Origin: Notamacropus eugenii
Taxonomy: Eukaryota > Chordata > Mammalia > Diprotodontia > Macropodidae
Direction of reading: 5' to 3'
NCBI RefSeq assembly: GCF_028372415.1
Contig: NC_092872.1
Span: forward strand, 10,484,001 to 10,548,000
Length of the DNA stretch: 64,000 bases
Part shown: piece after piece, positions 30,906 through 41,324 of the stretch
Layout: the number at the start of each line of letters is the position of its first letter
How positions within the stretch are numbered: the stretch's first letter is position 1
Translations under genes and position numbers: made by a program
Notes under the pieces: generated by a model
The model's database searches: none
What the model was told of the DNA's origin: nothing
What the model saw: the letters and a program-made list of their open reading frames with translations, nothing else

Positions 30906-32029
30906 CTAGAGCATAGGAGGATAGCACTGCAAAGGGACTCAGGGACCGTCTATTCCAACAGCTTGATTATGATACAGGTGTGGAAGAACCAAAAAGCTAA
31001 ACTTTGACTGCCAGATCCCATGCCCCTTTTTCTGTGAGATAGCTAACAGCACTGGGGAGTCATAGATTCTAACCCTTGGGGCACCCAGGCAACCAAAGGC
31101 ATTTGAGCATTAACTCTCCCTGCCTCTCTCCCTAAGAATTAGCACAGGCTGTAGGCTGCAGAGGCCCAGAACACTCCGGGCCATGCACCCCAGCCAATGA
31201 AACCCCATGAGCCTGGGTGGAGAAATGAGAAGGCAGCCTGACCATGTAGCCTGTCCCAGGCTCCTGTTGAGGGACAGTGGGAGGGAGCCGGGGGTGGAGG
31301 TCAGGGTAACAGCAGGTGTGACTTTACAACCCGATGCTGGACTGGTTTTTTGGATGATAGATGACTAGAATGGAATGGGTCCAGGGGAGCCAACAGGCCT
31401 CAACACCGCTGACAAATTGCTCCCCGCAGTCCAGGCGGACGGGCCACTCAACTCTTCTCTCTCCTACCCCCCTCAGCCCCTAGGATACAATTTCACAGTC
31501 TAATGGCTCTCCCCTCCCATTACACAACTTTTCCTGATCTCCTGCGTTGCCAGATGTCTCCTGTAAACTCTGGCTTTGGATCTCTGGTCTTCAGACTCCA
31601 GTGGTATTCCCCCTCGCCCCCTCCTATATTTTCAGATTGGTTGGGCAGGACGAAGGTTTAGAGACACCTCCTCTAGGCAGCCTTCTTCCCTTTCGCCTGC
31701 TCCCTCTGCATCTACCACCAATTCTACTCTCTAACACTGACGGACATACCTTAAATACAACCCAGGCTCTTGCCCTCTTCTCCCACCATCATGATCCCTG
31801 AAAGGAAGATCCAGGTTCTTCTGGGTCAGTATCTCTTCAAACTCATAGCCTGCAGGCCTCTGTCTGATGTTTCCCTTTTACCAAACCCAGTCAGAAAGCA
31901 TGTGAGTTCAAAGAGGAAAGCATTCAATGAAATAGAACTATGTGGCAAGAAGGAATGAAATCTAGCTGTGAACATTCCCAGAACATCCATACCTCGGTGG
32001 CTGCCTCCCGCTTGACGTAGGATGCTGAG
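30906..32029. other. Mostly unique sequence
   Basis: 31420-31800 has L2-like pyrimidine phrases ('acacaacttttcctgatctc'), but the order is not clear. 31030-31330 shows no repeat. No exon is recognised. Confidence 0.4.
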
Positions 32030-32185
32030 AGCCGGCTTCTCATTCTTGGGGCTCGGTTCCCTCACCTGCAAAATGAAAGGATAGGATTAGAGGACCTTTG
32101 TGGACACTTCCAGCTTCAGATTCAGATGGCTTGGCACATAGCAGGTTCTGAAAAAATGTTTATTGATTAAATGATCTTTGATCCC
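32030..32185 (+). mobile_element. SINE/L2-type 3' end, sense
   Basis: 'ccctcacctgcaaaatgaaa' and 'ttggcacatagcaggttctg' with 'aatgtttattgattaaatg'. Confidence 0.75.
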
Positions 32186-32189
32186 AAGG

Positions 32190-32290
32190 TAGGTAGCAGG
32201 ATGATTAATATCACCATTTTAGCAGACGAGGAAGCTAAGGAAACTTCCAATCCAAAGGAAGAAAGGAAATAGGTTGTCTAAGTTATGGTG
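32190..32290 (-). mobile_element. SINE fragment, antisense
   Basis: 'atatcaccattttagcagac' and 'gaggaagctaaggaaacttc'. Confidence 0.55.
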
Positions 32291-32640
32291 CTGGTTTGGT
32301 GCCCAAAGCTCCCCAGCCTGAGTTAGGTAGAGAACACTGTTTCCCTCAGGTACTCAAGCCTCTGGCTGTGGGCCTGGGATGTTATGAGAATCCAAAGAGA
32401 GTGCCATAGCTCACCTCTGGTCCACCTAGATCCTAGAATCTCTGAGCTTAGGGTCTGGATCTCATTAGACTGAGAAATTTACCAAAGTTAAGAGTTATTT
32501 CTCCCCTATTAGGTGACCTGAACATTTATTACTTTGCTTTGTTTGTTTGTTTGTTTTTTGATTCAGACCTGTGGCTTCTGCAGAATAGGAAACTTGCAGT
32601 GTGGAAATTCCTTTCACCAATACAGATCAATCACTTCTGC
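32291..32640. other. Unique sequence
   Basis: Contains a short (GTTT)n at about 32538-32560. Nothing else recognised. Confidence 0.4.
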
Positions 32641-32649
32641 AACTTGTAG

Positions 32650-32805
32650 GGTTAGAATGTTATCTGGGGCAATTAAGGGTTAAATGACTTGCCCAAGGTC
32701 ACATAACTAGTATGTATCAGAGACTAGACTGGAACTCCGGTCCCCTCGACTTCCAGGTCAGTATTCTGTCTGCTACATCAGTGTGCCTCGCTTCAGACAG
32801 CCTGG
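32650..32805 (-). mobile_element. SINE, antisense
   Basis: 'gacttgcccaaggtcacata', 'actagactggaactccggtc' and 'ctgtctgctacatcagtgtg'. Confidence 0.75.
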
Positions 32806-32839
32806 AACTGGAAAGAGAAATGATCCAAGTCTCTCCCAT

Positions 32840-32975
32840 CTGTAATGATAACAGCTAATATTTACATAGCATTTAATGGCCAGATACTGTGCTAAGTACT
32901 TTATAATTGTTATCTTGTTAGATTCTCACAACCCTGGAAGGTAGGTGCTATTATTCTTCCCTTTAGATGAGGTTT
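32840..32975 (-). mobile_element. SINE core tail, antisense
   Basis: 'taacagctaatatttacata', 'gatactgtgctaagtacttt' and 'gtgctattattcttcccttt'. Confidence 0.85.
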
Positions 32976-32979
32976 TTAT

Positions 32980-33090
32980 GGTTGTTATTTGTCTTTTCTT
33001 TTCAAAGAAGACCAAAGGCTTCTTGGGTGTTGTCTTGACTTGTGTGAACTGAAGTGAGGCAGAGTTATGCAAGCTCACCAGCCTCACTCT
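32980..33090 (-). mobile_element. Third SINE-like family, partial
   Basis: 'tttgtcttttcttttcaaag', 'gttatgcaagctcaccagcc' and 'tcactctc' parallel 18650-18755. It lies inside a SINE cluster and may interrupt one SINE whose halves are 32840-32975 and 33095-33225. Confidence 0.6.
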
Positions 33091-33094
33091 CAAA

Positions 33095-33225
33095 ACAGAG
33101 GCAGACAGAGGTGAAGGGACTTGCCCAGGGTCACACAGCTAATAAGTGTTGGAGGTTAGATTTGAACTCAGGTCTTCCTGAACCCGTGCCTACTGCTCTC
33201 CCAATTATTCCATGAGGCATAATTG
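33095..33225 (-). mobile_element. SINE body and head, antisense
   Basis: 'gaagggacttgcccagggtc', 'acacagctaataagtgttgg' and 'gaactcaggtcttcctgaac'. Confidence 0.85.
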
Positions 33226-33329
33226 ATTCAGGAGATCTACTGGAGAAAAGAAAAGATAAGTGGAGTGGGGAGACACTGGATTAAGGGCAGGCTCTTGGGT
33301 GTCTGCAGTGCTGATGATAAAAATTTGGA

Positions 33330-33610
33330 CATGACTAAAAAGTGACTCACATACCATAGGCCAGGCACTTTGCTAAACATTGGGGATACAAATTCTAAAA
33401 CACAACTACCTTCCCTTCTAAAGGGGGAGAAAAAATGCAAACTTATAGAAGCATGTTTAGAGTATCTATAAAATTAATCCAAGGTAGTTTGTGGGGGGAG
33501 CTGGGGAAGGAGGCACTAGTCTCTGGGGAGATCAGGAAGGGCTGCCTGTAGAAGAAGGTGTCTGAGCAGAGTCTTGAAGGAAAACAGAGATTCCGTGAGG
33601 CAGAAGTTCC
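33330..33610 (-). mobile_element. L2 LINE 3' end, antisense
   Basis: 'ggccaggcactttgctaaac', 'accttcccttctaaaggggg', 'gggctgcctgtagaagaagg' and 'cagagtcttgaaggaaaaca'. Confidence 0.8.
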
Positions 33611-33689
33611 AAGCACGTTGCAGGGTCATAACTATTCAATATCAACAGGTTACCTGTTGTAGCATTGTAGTTCTGGAAGTGGAAGAGAG

Positions 33690-34020
33690 GCCATTAAGCC
33701 CAAACTCTCATTTTACAGATGAGGAAACTGAGGCCCAAATGACTTGGCCATGGTTACCTGGTGGTTCTAGAGCAGCTAATATAACACTTACTATGTGCTA
33801 GATACTGTGCTAAGTTTTTTACAATTATAATCTTAGGTCCTCAAGTTCCTCTGGCTCCAAACCCAGTGCTCTTTCCCCCATGTCAACAGAATAGAGAGCT
33901 GGAAAGAGTCTTGGGGCTCATCTAGCCTAACCCCTTTCAGAGAAGGGAGTTGACTTGTTTAAAATCATCCTGCTCACTGGTAGATCTAAGGCTATAAAAC
34001 ATGGGTCTCCCCACTCCCTA
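33690..34020 (-). mobile_element. Stacked antisense SINE fragments
   Basis: Two or three pieces: 'cattttacagatgaggaaac' (33711), 'aacacttactatgtgctaga' (33783) and 'agagaagggagttgacttgt' (33940). Confidence 0.65.
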
Positions 34021-34099
34021 CTCCCCTTCATCAGCCTTGCCTCTCAATCCTAGGCCCTGTGGGCTGTGGGCTTTCACTAAGAGCTAATCCAGTCTGATG

Positions 34100-34420
34100 T
34101 ATACCAGCCCCTAGCCCATCCCCCTGACTGCCCTCCCCCAATGCTCCCCAGAGTCGGGGCTCAGTTTGTCAGCACATAAGAAATATTGTCAAGAGAACTG
34201 GAGCATTGGCTACCACACTAATCAGCAGGAATGACAGCGGGTGCGGTGGAGCCAGGGAATGAGATGAATCATGGCAGACCATTTGCTGAGATAGCAGTTG
34301 TAGGTTTAAAGACCAAAGTGGAGGCCAATAGATATAGCCATTTCTTATGCATTTATTTTGCAACCTAGGAACAGCAACGTTCTGATGTTCAATTTTGACA
34401 GCAGCTATTTGGCCATTGTG
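34100..34420. other. Repeat-free island, candidate conserved non-coding element
   Basis: About 300 bp between SINE clusters with no recognisable repeat, no open frame and no low-complexity tract. AT-rich factor-site-like motifs occur, for example 'ccatttcttatgcatttatt' at 34338. A candidate only because of what it lacks; conservation is not visible from one sequence. Confidence 0.3.
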
Positions 34421-34860
34421 ACCTCTCCTGTGACCTAAGGGTCACTCCTCTTCTCTTTCATGGGGACTCTTCTATCTAACTCCTTCTCCCTGCACTATCC
34501 CTTCTGACTCTCCCTGTTTCCCACTCTTTAAGGCTTGGTACGTGACTAGGGTCAGGGCTCAGTCTATATCTGGGATTAGAACTCAGACCGTGACTAAGGT
34601 TATAGTTTAGATGGTGACCAGGGTCAGGGGTCAGTCTGTAGCCAGTGAGATCCTCAAGCCCGTGCTCTTTTGGCCAACTCTGCTTCTCTGAGGTGGGGGT
34701 AGGGGGGCAGGGAGACAGGGAGGTGCCATCTCTGGATCCTCACAACTCATCATCTGGCTTCCCACTCTTTATTATGCACATGTTTATGAAGACAACTGGA
34801 ATGACCATCTTTTAGGTGAATCACTTTCTTTTTCCCAAGGAATGGTTTGTGGGGATGGTA
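34421..34860. other. Unique sequence
   Basis: Contains three loose copies of 'tgactagggtcagggctcag' (34542, 34592, 34615), a small diverged tandem repeat of about 38 bp. No gene. Confidence 0.5.
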
Positions 34861-34865
34861 TTGGT

Positions 34866-35015
34866 CTTATTTTCTTTGTTATTTAGTTGTTTCAGTCACG
34901 TCTGACTCTTTGTGACCCTATTTGGGGTTTTCTTGGCAAAGATATAGGAGTGGTTTGCCATTTCCTTCTCCAACTCATTTTACAGAGGAGGAAACTGAGG
35001 CAAAGAGAGTTGTGA
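34866..35015 (-). mobile_element. SINE of the 'ggcaaacc' tail type, head missing
   Basis: 'agttgtttcagtcacgtctg', 'tttggggttttcttggcaaa' and 'gccatttccttctccaactc'. It stops after 'gaggaaactgaggcaaagag'. Confidence 0.9.
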
Positions 35016-35034
35016 CTAAAAAAGTACTGCTCTA

Positions 35035-35150
35035 TTATCAGTCAGTCAATCAATCAACATTGATTAAGGACCTACTATGTTTCAGGTTCAGGGGATATAA
35101 AAAGAGGGAAAAGACAGTCCCTGCCCTCAAGGAGCTAATCATGTAATCTA
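35035..35150 (-). mobile_element. L2-type 3' end, antisense
   Basis: 'tcaatcaatcaacattgatt', 'aaggacctactatgtttcag' and 'ccctgccctcaaggagctaa'. Confidence 0.85.
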
Positions 35151-35329
35151 CTTGTCTGGCTTTAATGAATTCTAAGTCAAAGAGACACGCCTGCTCACAC
35201 ACACAAAGAACCAGCTTAGCTAAGTTAATTGCCTTATTAGTAGAGCATTTGACAACAAGGAGTGGGTATTTTTTTCCCCAGACAATACTAAGAATAATTA
35301 ATCACATTTATCAAATATTCTCCTGAAAA

Positions 35330-35490
35330 AGAACATTGACTTTGGAGTCAGAGAACCTGGGTTCAAATCCTGACTCTACCATTTATGACCCATATGACTT
35401 TGGACAAGTCCCTTAAGTTCCTTCGTCTGTAAAATGGGAACATTGAACTTGATGACTTCTGAGGACCATTCTAGCTCTAGAGACATGATT
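35330..35490 (+). mobile_element. SINE (MIR-like), sense
   Basis: 'ttggagtcagagaacctggg', 'ttcaaatcctgactctacca', 'cttcgtctgtaaaatgggaa'. Confidence 0.88.
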
Positions 35491-35519
35491 ATATAACTCT
35501 AGAGTAAGTAGAACAAGGC

Positions 35520-35860
35520 TTAATTTTCTAATAGATGAGGAAACTGAGCCTCAGAAAAGTGGTGTCATGTAAGTATAAGGTAAGAATCAGGACTGAAATC
35601 AGCATTTATTAAGCGCCTACTATATGTCAGCAACTTTATAAATATCACCTCATTTGATCTTCAGAACAGCCCTGCAAGGGAGGTCCTGTTATTATTCCCA
35701 TTTAAGGCAGACAAAAGTCAAGTGACTTGCCCAGGAACACATAGCCAGTAAATGTCTGAGGCTGGATTTGAACTAAAGTCTTCTAGCCTCCAGGTCCAGC
35801 GTTCCAGCTCCTGACAGAAACCAAAGTCTTCCGAGTCCAAGTCCACAACACCACATAATA
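35520..35860 (-). mobile_element. SINE and L2-end fragments, antisense
   Basis: 'taatagatgaggaaactgag', then 'catttattaagcgcctacta' (L2-type end), then 'acctcatttgatcttcagaa', 'agtgacttgcccaggaacac' and 'ctccaggtccagcgttccag'. Confidence 0.8.
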
Positions 35861-36180
35861 CTGTTCCCACCTTCATTCAGTGGCAAAGACATGGACTGGG
35901 GAGACTCAGGAGCAAGCATGTGATGTCAGATGGGTTCCTTCTTGTACGGGGAAGACACATGCGTGGAGCAAGGGGTCAGCGGAGGGCTTCCTTTATTCTC
36001 CTATATGTTAACCTTCCAACGTGCAGATGATACGGACTCGCTTTCCACAGAGCACCTTTTAACTGTGTGTGCATCTTAATCCAGGGTCATGGTGGACTAC
36101 ACACCAATCCTTCCACTCTTTCCCTGGCTGTTTTACCTCCCAGTGAAACTGCTTTGGCAATTTTCAGCATGATCAAGTGA
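35861..36180. other. Unique sequence with scattered CpGs
   Basis: No repeat recognised. Eight or so CpGs ('gtacgggg', 'atgcgtgg', 'acggactcgc') are denser than around it. Confidence 0.4.
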
Positions 36181-36184
36181 AAAG

Positions 36185-36370
36185 AGATGTGATTTGGGGC
36201 TCAGATCCTGGTGCTGCTAATATTACCTGGCTGTGTGACTCTGAGCAAGCTACTTCCCTCTCTGCACTTTATTTTTCTCACCTTAAATGTAAAAAGATCC
36301 TTGGACAATAGAACATAGAATATCAGAGATGAAGGCAATGTAAAGAGCATGTATTCCAAGTCTCAAACTC
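36185..36370 (+). mobile_element. SINE with L3-like tail, sense
   Basis: 'tgtgatttggggctcagatc', 'gctgtgtgactctgagcaag' and 'aacatagaatatcagagatg'. Confidence 0.6.
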
Positions 36371-36374
36371 TGCG

Positions 36375-36655
36375 GAAGAGAAAGGAACATGCATTTATTA
36401 AACACCTGCTATGTGCTGGGCTCTGTGCTGGGCCTTGCTCTACAAATATCACTTCATTTAATTTTCACAACAGCCCTGAAGGGTAGGTGCTATCATTAGT
36501 CTCATTTTGCAATCAAGAGAACTGAGGCAGAGGGAAGTTAAGGAAATTTTGCCCAGGATCACACAGCGGGTAAATGTCTGAGGCTGGATTTGAACTCAGG
36601 CCTTCTCAACATCTGACCCAACCCTCCATCCACTATGCCACCTAACTGCCTCAGA
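36375..36655 (-). mobile_element. Full SINE with core tail, antisense
   Basis: 'catttattaaacacctgcta', 'atcacttcatttaattttca', 'gatcacacagcgggtaaatg' and 'tccactatgccacctaactg' (inverted head). Confidence 0.9.
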
Positions 36656-36689
36656 GGAAGGAAAAAAGAAATCAAAGTCTAGAAATGGA

Positions 36690-36860
36690 GAGTGATTTGC
36701 TCAAGGTTGCAAAATGAGTCAGTGGTGGAACAGCATGGATTTGGAGAGAGTGCTAGACTTGCAGTCAAAGGTCATGAATTCTAGTTCTGGTTGCCAGTCA
36801 ATTTTCTCTTCTGTAAAATGGGGTCATTGAGATAGATGAGTTCCAGGGTCCCTTCCAAGC
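36690..36860 (+). mobile_element. SINE, sense
   Basis: 'tggatttggagagagtgcta', 'ggtcatgaattctagttctg' and 'ttctcttctgtaaaatgggg'. Its 3' part runs into the CTTC tract. Confidence 0.75.
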
Positions 36861-36883
36861 CCACAGTCTATGATATCTAATTT

Positions 36884-37012
36884 TATTTCTCCCTTCCTTC
36901 CTTCCTTCCTTCCTTCCTTCCTTCCTTCCTTCCTTCCTTCCTTCCTTCCTTCCTTCCTTCCTTCCTCCCTTCCTTCCTTCCTTCTTTCCTTTCTTCCTTC
37001 CTCTGCCTTTCT
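36884..37012. repeat. (CTTC)n microsatellite, about 27 units
   Basis: Near-perfect CTTC array at about 36893-36985 with imperfect flanks. The Leu/Pro/Ser and Lys/Glu/Gly frames here are artefacts. Confidence 0.97.
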
Positions 37013-37019
37013 TCCTTCC

Positions 37020-37125
37020 CTCTTAACTTCTCTGAGCCTCATTTTCCTTATCTTTAAAAACAATGGGGTTGGAGCAGATGACCATTAATGTGCCTTCCAG
37101 CTCTAACTCTGTCATCCTAGGATGC
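37020..37125 (+). mobile_element. SINE tail, sense
   Basis: 'ctctgagcctcattttcctt', 'caatggggttggagcagatg' and 'ccagctctaactctgtcatc'. It probably belongs with 36690-36860, the CTTC array having expanded inside one SINE. Confidence 0.65.
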
Positions 37126-37720
37126 CATAATATTTTTTCAACCTGCTAGGTGATGTCAGAAAGTTCTCTAGAAGCATTCCATTCACTCATTCATTCTTTC
37201 ATTGAAGAAATATTTATTCCTTTAGCTTAGTCTTTGACGCCTATTAAAATGCCATTCCTTTGGCAGATGGGGACAGACTGGAAACTGTCATCAGTCACTG
37301 CCTTGTCAGTGTGAATACATTTCTAAGGTAAGCTTTACTGAGAGTAGGGCACTGAGAGCAGGTAGGCTCTGGACCTGAAAGGGAATGGGAATGGGGGCAA
37401 AAAGAGGCCAGGGGCTTTAAGCTTGGGTTCCTCAAAGCAAATTGCACCAATTTTGAAATGAGTCTTGTGGCACTTTCTCCTGAATGTCTCCATTTTACAG
37501 GTTGAGAGATGGAGACTGAGAGACAGGCAACCATTTGTGAAGAACTCCAATCTGTGAATTGTCCACCCCTGGCTGACTCCTGGTGGGGCAAGGGGAAGGA
37601 GTGGGGAGAAGCCAGGCCACCCAGACTCCCAGCTCTAGGGTTCTTCTCAGGCTTTTAGGAAGATTTCACATTTCCTAGGATCTGGGGTGGAATATCCTAG
37701 TCTATGTCTATAGACCCAGA
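37126..37720. other. Mostly unique sequence
   Basis: A short antisense L2-type end at 37185-37240 ('catttgaagaaatatttatt'-like). The overlapping minus-strand frames at 37295-37591 have no recognisable domain. Confidence 0.4.
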
Positions 37721-37724
37721 ATCA

Positions 37725-37890
37725 CAGGCTTTGGAAGGAGAAGAAACCTCAGAGACAATCTAGGACAATTCCCTCATTGGATCAAAGAGGAAGAAAGAGC
37801 AAGGTTACCCAGATACTAAGAAGAATGGTTAGAATTTGAATTCAGTTCCTTTGACTCTGAATCTAATGGTCTTTCTACTGCTATGATTCT
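37725..37890 (-). mobile_element. SINE, antisense
   Basis: 'ggaaggagaagaaacctcag', 'aagagcaaggttacccagat' and 'atctaatggtctttctactg'. Confidence 0.6.
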
Positions 37891-37899
37891 GTCCAGTGC

Positions 37900-38170
37900 T
37901 CCTTTCTCTTCTCTAGCCTCAGTTGCACCATCTGAAATATGTGGGGCTGAACTTTGTGACTTCTTAAATTCTTTCCACTTGGATTTTAAGGAGGTTGAGT
38001 GGGAGAGTGGGAATCACACTATGTTTTGGGGTCAGAAGACCTTGGCTACTCACTGTTTTTTATGTCCTTGGGGAAATCACTTTAATCTTTCTGGGCCTCA
38101 GTTTCCCCCTCTGAAAGTAAGGAGGTTGGCCTTATGAGGTTCTTTGTGATTCTAAATCATTGTTTCTTTG
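37900..38170 (+). mobile_element. SINE fragments, sense
   Basis: 'tggggtcagaagaccttggc', 'gggcctcagtttccccctct' and 'aaggaggttggccttatgag'. Confidence 0.65.
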
Positions 38171-38249
38171 GTTTCTTCCAGGTCTGACAGTTGATGACTC
38201 TGGCTCTAAATGGAACCTGTCTCTAGGTCCCGCCTTATTCATCTCTTCT

Positions 38250-38555
38250 TGAAAGCCAGAAGGGAGATGAGGGTGTGTGGAGGATGGGGGGGTGGGGGGG
38301 GAGATGGAGAAGGGAATGCAGAAAACTATTCCTTTCATCAGGGTTCTTGGGCCCTCTGTGGAATATTTATGTAAATACTGTACTCTGCTGGATTCCAAGG
38401 AGGTGAAATCATCTTCTATTAGCATATGGGAGAGTTTAGAGAGGGCAGCCCAAAGGCGGGAGAGTGTAGGGCAGCACGGGGATCAGAGGAGGCCCCCTGG
38501 TACTGCAGAGAATAGTTTGGAGGCCCAAAGTTTGTCCTCTAAAAACTGCTAACTC
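38250..38555. other. Repeat-free island with AT-rich core
   Basis: The block 'ggaatatttatgtaaatact' (38360) to 'ttctattagcatatgggaga' (38413) is an AT-rich, motif-dense core (ATTAGCATATG is octamer-like) within a more GC-rich unique sequence. Candidate conserved element without proof. Confidence 0.3.
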
Positions 38556-38569
38556 ATAGGCAGTTCCAG

Positions 38570-39190
38570 AGCTGGCATTTTTGGCAACAAGCTCACAGAC
38601 TCTCCGAGCTGGGACATCTCAGAAAATCCAGTCCGACCAGTATTTCTCCCAGAGTGCCCTCCAAGGTACCGGAGGCAAGTGGTCACCTGGCTTTGAACTG
38701 AAGAGGTCCAGTGTCAGAAAACCCAGCAGATCCTTTTGAGGTAGCCCATGAGACTCTGGGACAGCCATGATCGTTAGAAATCTTTCCTTATATTGGCCTG
38801 AAATGTACTGCTCTGTAGCTTGTACCTATTGCTCCTGGTCATAGCCTTTCAGATATGTGAGCACTTATCCCCTCCCCCCATTCCCTGCTGCTTCTTCCCC
38901 CTTACTTTATCACCCCCCTCCCTCCTCATTTTCTATTCTCCAAGCTATTTTTTTACCCTGATTCCTGTAATACATGGAGAGCTCTCTCCTCACCTGGTCT
39001 AACATTCTTTGGAACAGCTGTACATTTTTGTCAATACTCTTCCTAAAACATGGCACCCAGATCTGTACCCAGTGCTCACGATGTGGGCTGGCCTGCTCAG
39101 AGGATGACTTGACTGTCATCTCCCTCATTTCAGATACTATGCTTCTTTGAATTCAAACATAAGGTTACATTACCGTTGGCCAAGGTTGCT
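38570..39190 (-). mobile_element. L3/CR1 LINE 3' region, antisense
   Basis: 'ctcagaaaatccagtccgac', 'tcgttagaaatctttcctta', 'ggcctgaaatgtactgctct', 'atggcacccagatctgtacc' and 'agatactatgcttctttgaa' follow antisense L3 order over 600 bp. Confidence 0.85.
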
Positions 39191-39299
39191 CTTAGGCTTA
39201 AGCCGGTGTAACATAAAAGATTCTAGAAGACCCCATTGATCTAAAAACATTCCTTTTCACTTCCAAAAAAAAAATGGTTTCTCCTTTGAATTAGTAGGA

Positions 39300-39480
39300 C
39301 ATTGTTTTGGAGGCAGCATGCAAGGATTGCTGGACTTAGAATCAGAAGTCCTAGGTCTGAATCTCAGTTCTGCTGTTTTCTACTCTCTGCATGACCTAGA
39401 ACATTTTACTGCTTCTGAGTCCCAGTTTTCTTCTGGATGAGAAGGTTTAACAAAATCACTTCTAATGTCGTGTTTGAGTT
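39300..39480 (+). mobile_element. SINE, sense
   Basis: 'gaggcagcatgcaaggattg', 'agaatcagaagtcctaggtc' and 'gaatctcagttctgctgttt'. Confidence 0.75.
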
Positions 39481-39539
39481 TTAACCTCATTTTATCTTAA
39501 TCAAGTGAGTTAGAAACAAAAGATTCAGAGATCGGAGCC

Positions 39540-40010
39540 AAGAGAGATGAATGGATAGATGGCTTTGGTGGCGAAGCAGAAAAGACAGGAGTTTTGAGAG
39601 CTGGGGAATGGCAGGAGAAAGATATGTCCTGATACCAGATTGGGGAGGGAGGAGGATAACAAATTGGGGCTTTATCCTGCTGGCAGAGGGGAGCCACTGA
39701 AGGTTCATAAGCAGGAGTGATATTTTTAGAGTTGAGACATAGAAAGACTAAGAGCAACCTTTGGAGGCAATATTGGAGGAGAACATGGAGGCCAGTTTGG
39801 AAACTGGTCCAAGTGAGGGAGCATGAAGGCCTAGACCTAGGCTGAAGCAAAGGATGGGGGACAAGGACATATGGGACAGAAGGCTCAGTGGATTCATCTA
39901 CTAATTTGATGGGTTGGGGTAGAGATTCAGAGCAGAGATGAGAGAGAAGAGTCTATCAGGTGACTAGGACAGAAAGTGGGGAGAGCAACATGCTTTATGG
40001 AGAGGATGAG
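39540..40010 (-). mobile_element. L2 LINE ORF2 end, antisense
   Basis: 'ctgctggcagaggggagcca', 'ctgaaggttcataagcagga', 'ccagtttggaaactggtcca' and 'gagtttgattttggacacgc' run in antisense L2 order. Many stops on its coding strand. Confidence 0.78.
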
Positions 40011-40109
40011 TTTGATTTTGGACACGCCCAATCCAACTACCCACTGACTATCCCCTCTCTTCCCCGTTGAAACTCTGTTGGGCAGGCAATCTCATCCCCA
40101 CTTTAGAGA

Positions 40110-40555
40110 TCAGGAAAGTATTAATAATTAAATATCAAATAATTTCAGGAAGCAAAGAGCACTTACAACCTAGGTATTGCTAAGGGCAGAAATGATTTTC
40201 CAAAAATAGGTGATTCCTGAGCTGGATTTTAAAGGAATGAAAATATATGTGCATATCTGCAACTTGGTTATTTGAAAAGGCATAGAAAAAGGTGGAAAGG
40301 AAGACAAATGCATTCTGGGGATGGAGACAGCCTTGTGAAGTCACAGAGATAGGAGATGGAATGTGGAGCTCAGCAAAGAGTCAATGAGCTTACTTGCCTG
40401 TGGTGTTGAGTACATGAAATAGGGCCAGAGAGGTAGGAGGCAGCTAGTTTGTGGAGAGCTTGAAATTCCAGGTTAAGGAATTTGTATTTTTTCCTAGAGG
40501 CAATGTATTTGAACAGGTGAGTGAGATGTGGTCAGACCTGTGGTTTAGGAAATTA
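40110..40555 (-). mobile_element. L2 LINE 3' end, antisense (second copy)
   Basis: 'gattcctgagctggatttta', 'agggccagagaggtaggagg', 'ttgtattttttcctagaggc' and 'gatgtggtcagacctgtggt'. It restarts at an earlier L2 point than the end of the previous entry, so this is a separate insertion or a duplication. Confidence 0.78.
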
Positions 40556-41205
40556 TTTTTCTTTTCTAAATGTTCTTTTATTTTTTCAGTGAACAAACAA
40601 CCATTTTCTCTCCCTCCCATCTCGTCTCTCCCACCCCACCTTGGGAAAAGAAAAAGAAACCCTTCTAAACAAGTACATGCAGTCAAACAAAACAGATCCC
40701 CTCCTGGGGCATGTCCAAAAAGCACGTCTCCTTCTGCACCGAGTCCACCGCCTCTCTGTCAGAAGGTAGGATGCTTTCGAACCATGGTGGTCACTGCATC
40801 CACCAGATTTCTTAAGTCTTTGAAAGTGACTTGTTTTCCATTTTTCTTGTATAAATTATTCTTCTGGTTCTGTCCATCAGTTCATACGACTCTTCCATGG
40901 GTTCTCTGACACCCTCCCTTTTATTATTTTTTTTTAACTCAGTTGTATTCTATTCCACTCATGTAACATACTGTTTCACTATTTCCCAACCTTTATATAT
41001 ACCCTTAGTTTCCAGTTCTTTGCCACCACTAAGGAGCTGCTGTAAATATTATTGAACATATGGGCCCTTTTCCTCTTTCTTTGATCTCTTTGGGACTTAA
41101 GTCTAGTAGTGGTATTGTTGAGTCAAAGGGTATGCACAGCTTATAACTCTTTTGGGCATGCTTCCAAATTGCCTTGCAGAATGACTGGATCAGGTAGATT
41201 ATTTT
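40556..41205 (-). mobile_element. Marsupial LINE-1 3' end, antisense, 5'-truncated
   Basis: On the minus strand it contains the C-terminal part of ORF2 ('gagatcaaagaaagaggaaa', 'aacatatgttcaataat'-type text near 41040-41100) and the 3' UTR to an A-rich end at 40556-40580. It lies inside the antisense L2 ('ttaggaaattattttt' to 'gatcaggtagatta'), so it inserted into L2. Confidence 0.85.
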
Positions 41206-41320
41206 TCCAGCTGTGGGAAGGATGGATTGGAGAGGGTCAGAGAGACCAATTAGGAGGCTCTTGCAGTGGACCAGGTGAGGCGGTCTTCTACTCACTGCCT
41301 GTATCCAATCATTTACCAAG
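41206..41320 (-). mobile_element. L2 remainder beyond LINE-1
   Basis: 'gaaggatggattggagaggg', 'ccaattaggaggctcttgca' and 'gtggaccaggtgagg' continue the antisense L2 interrupted by the LINE-1. Confidence 0.75.
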
Positions 41321-41324
41321 TCTT

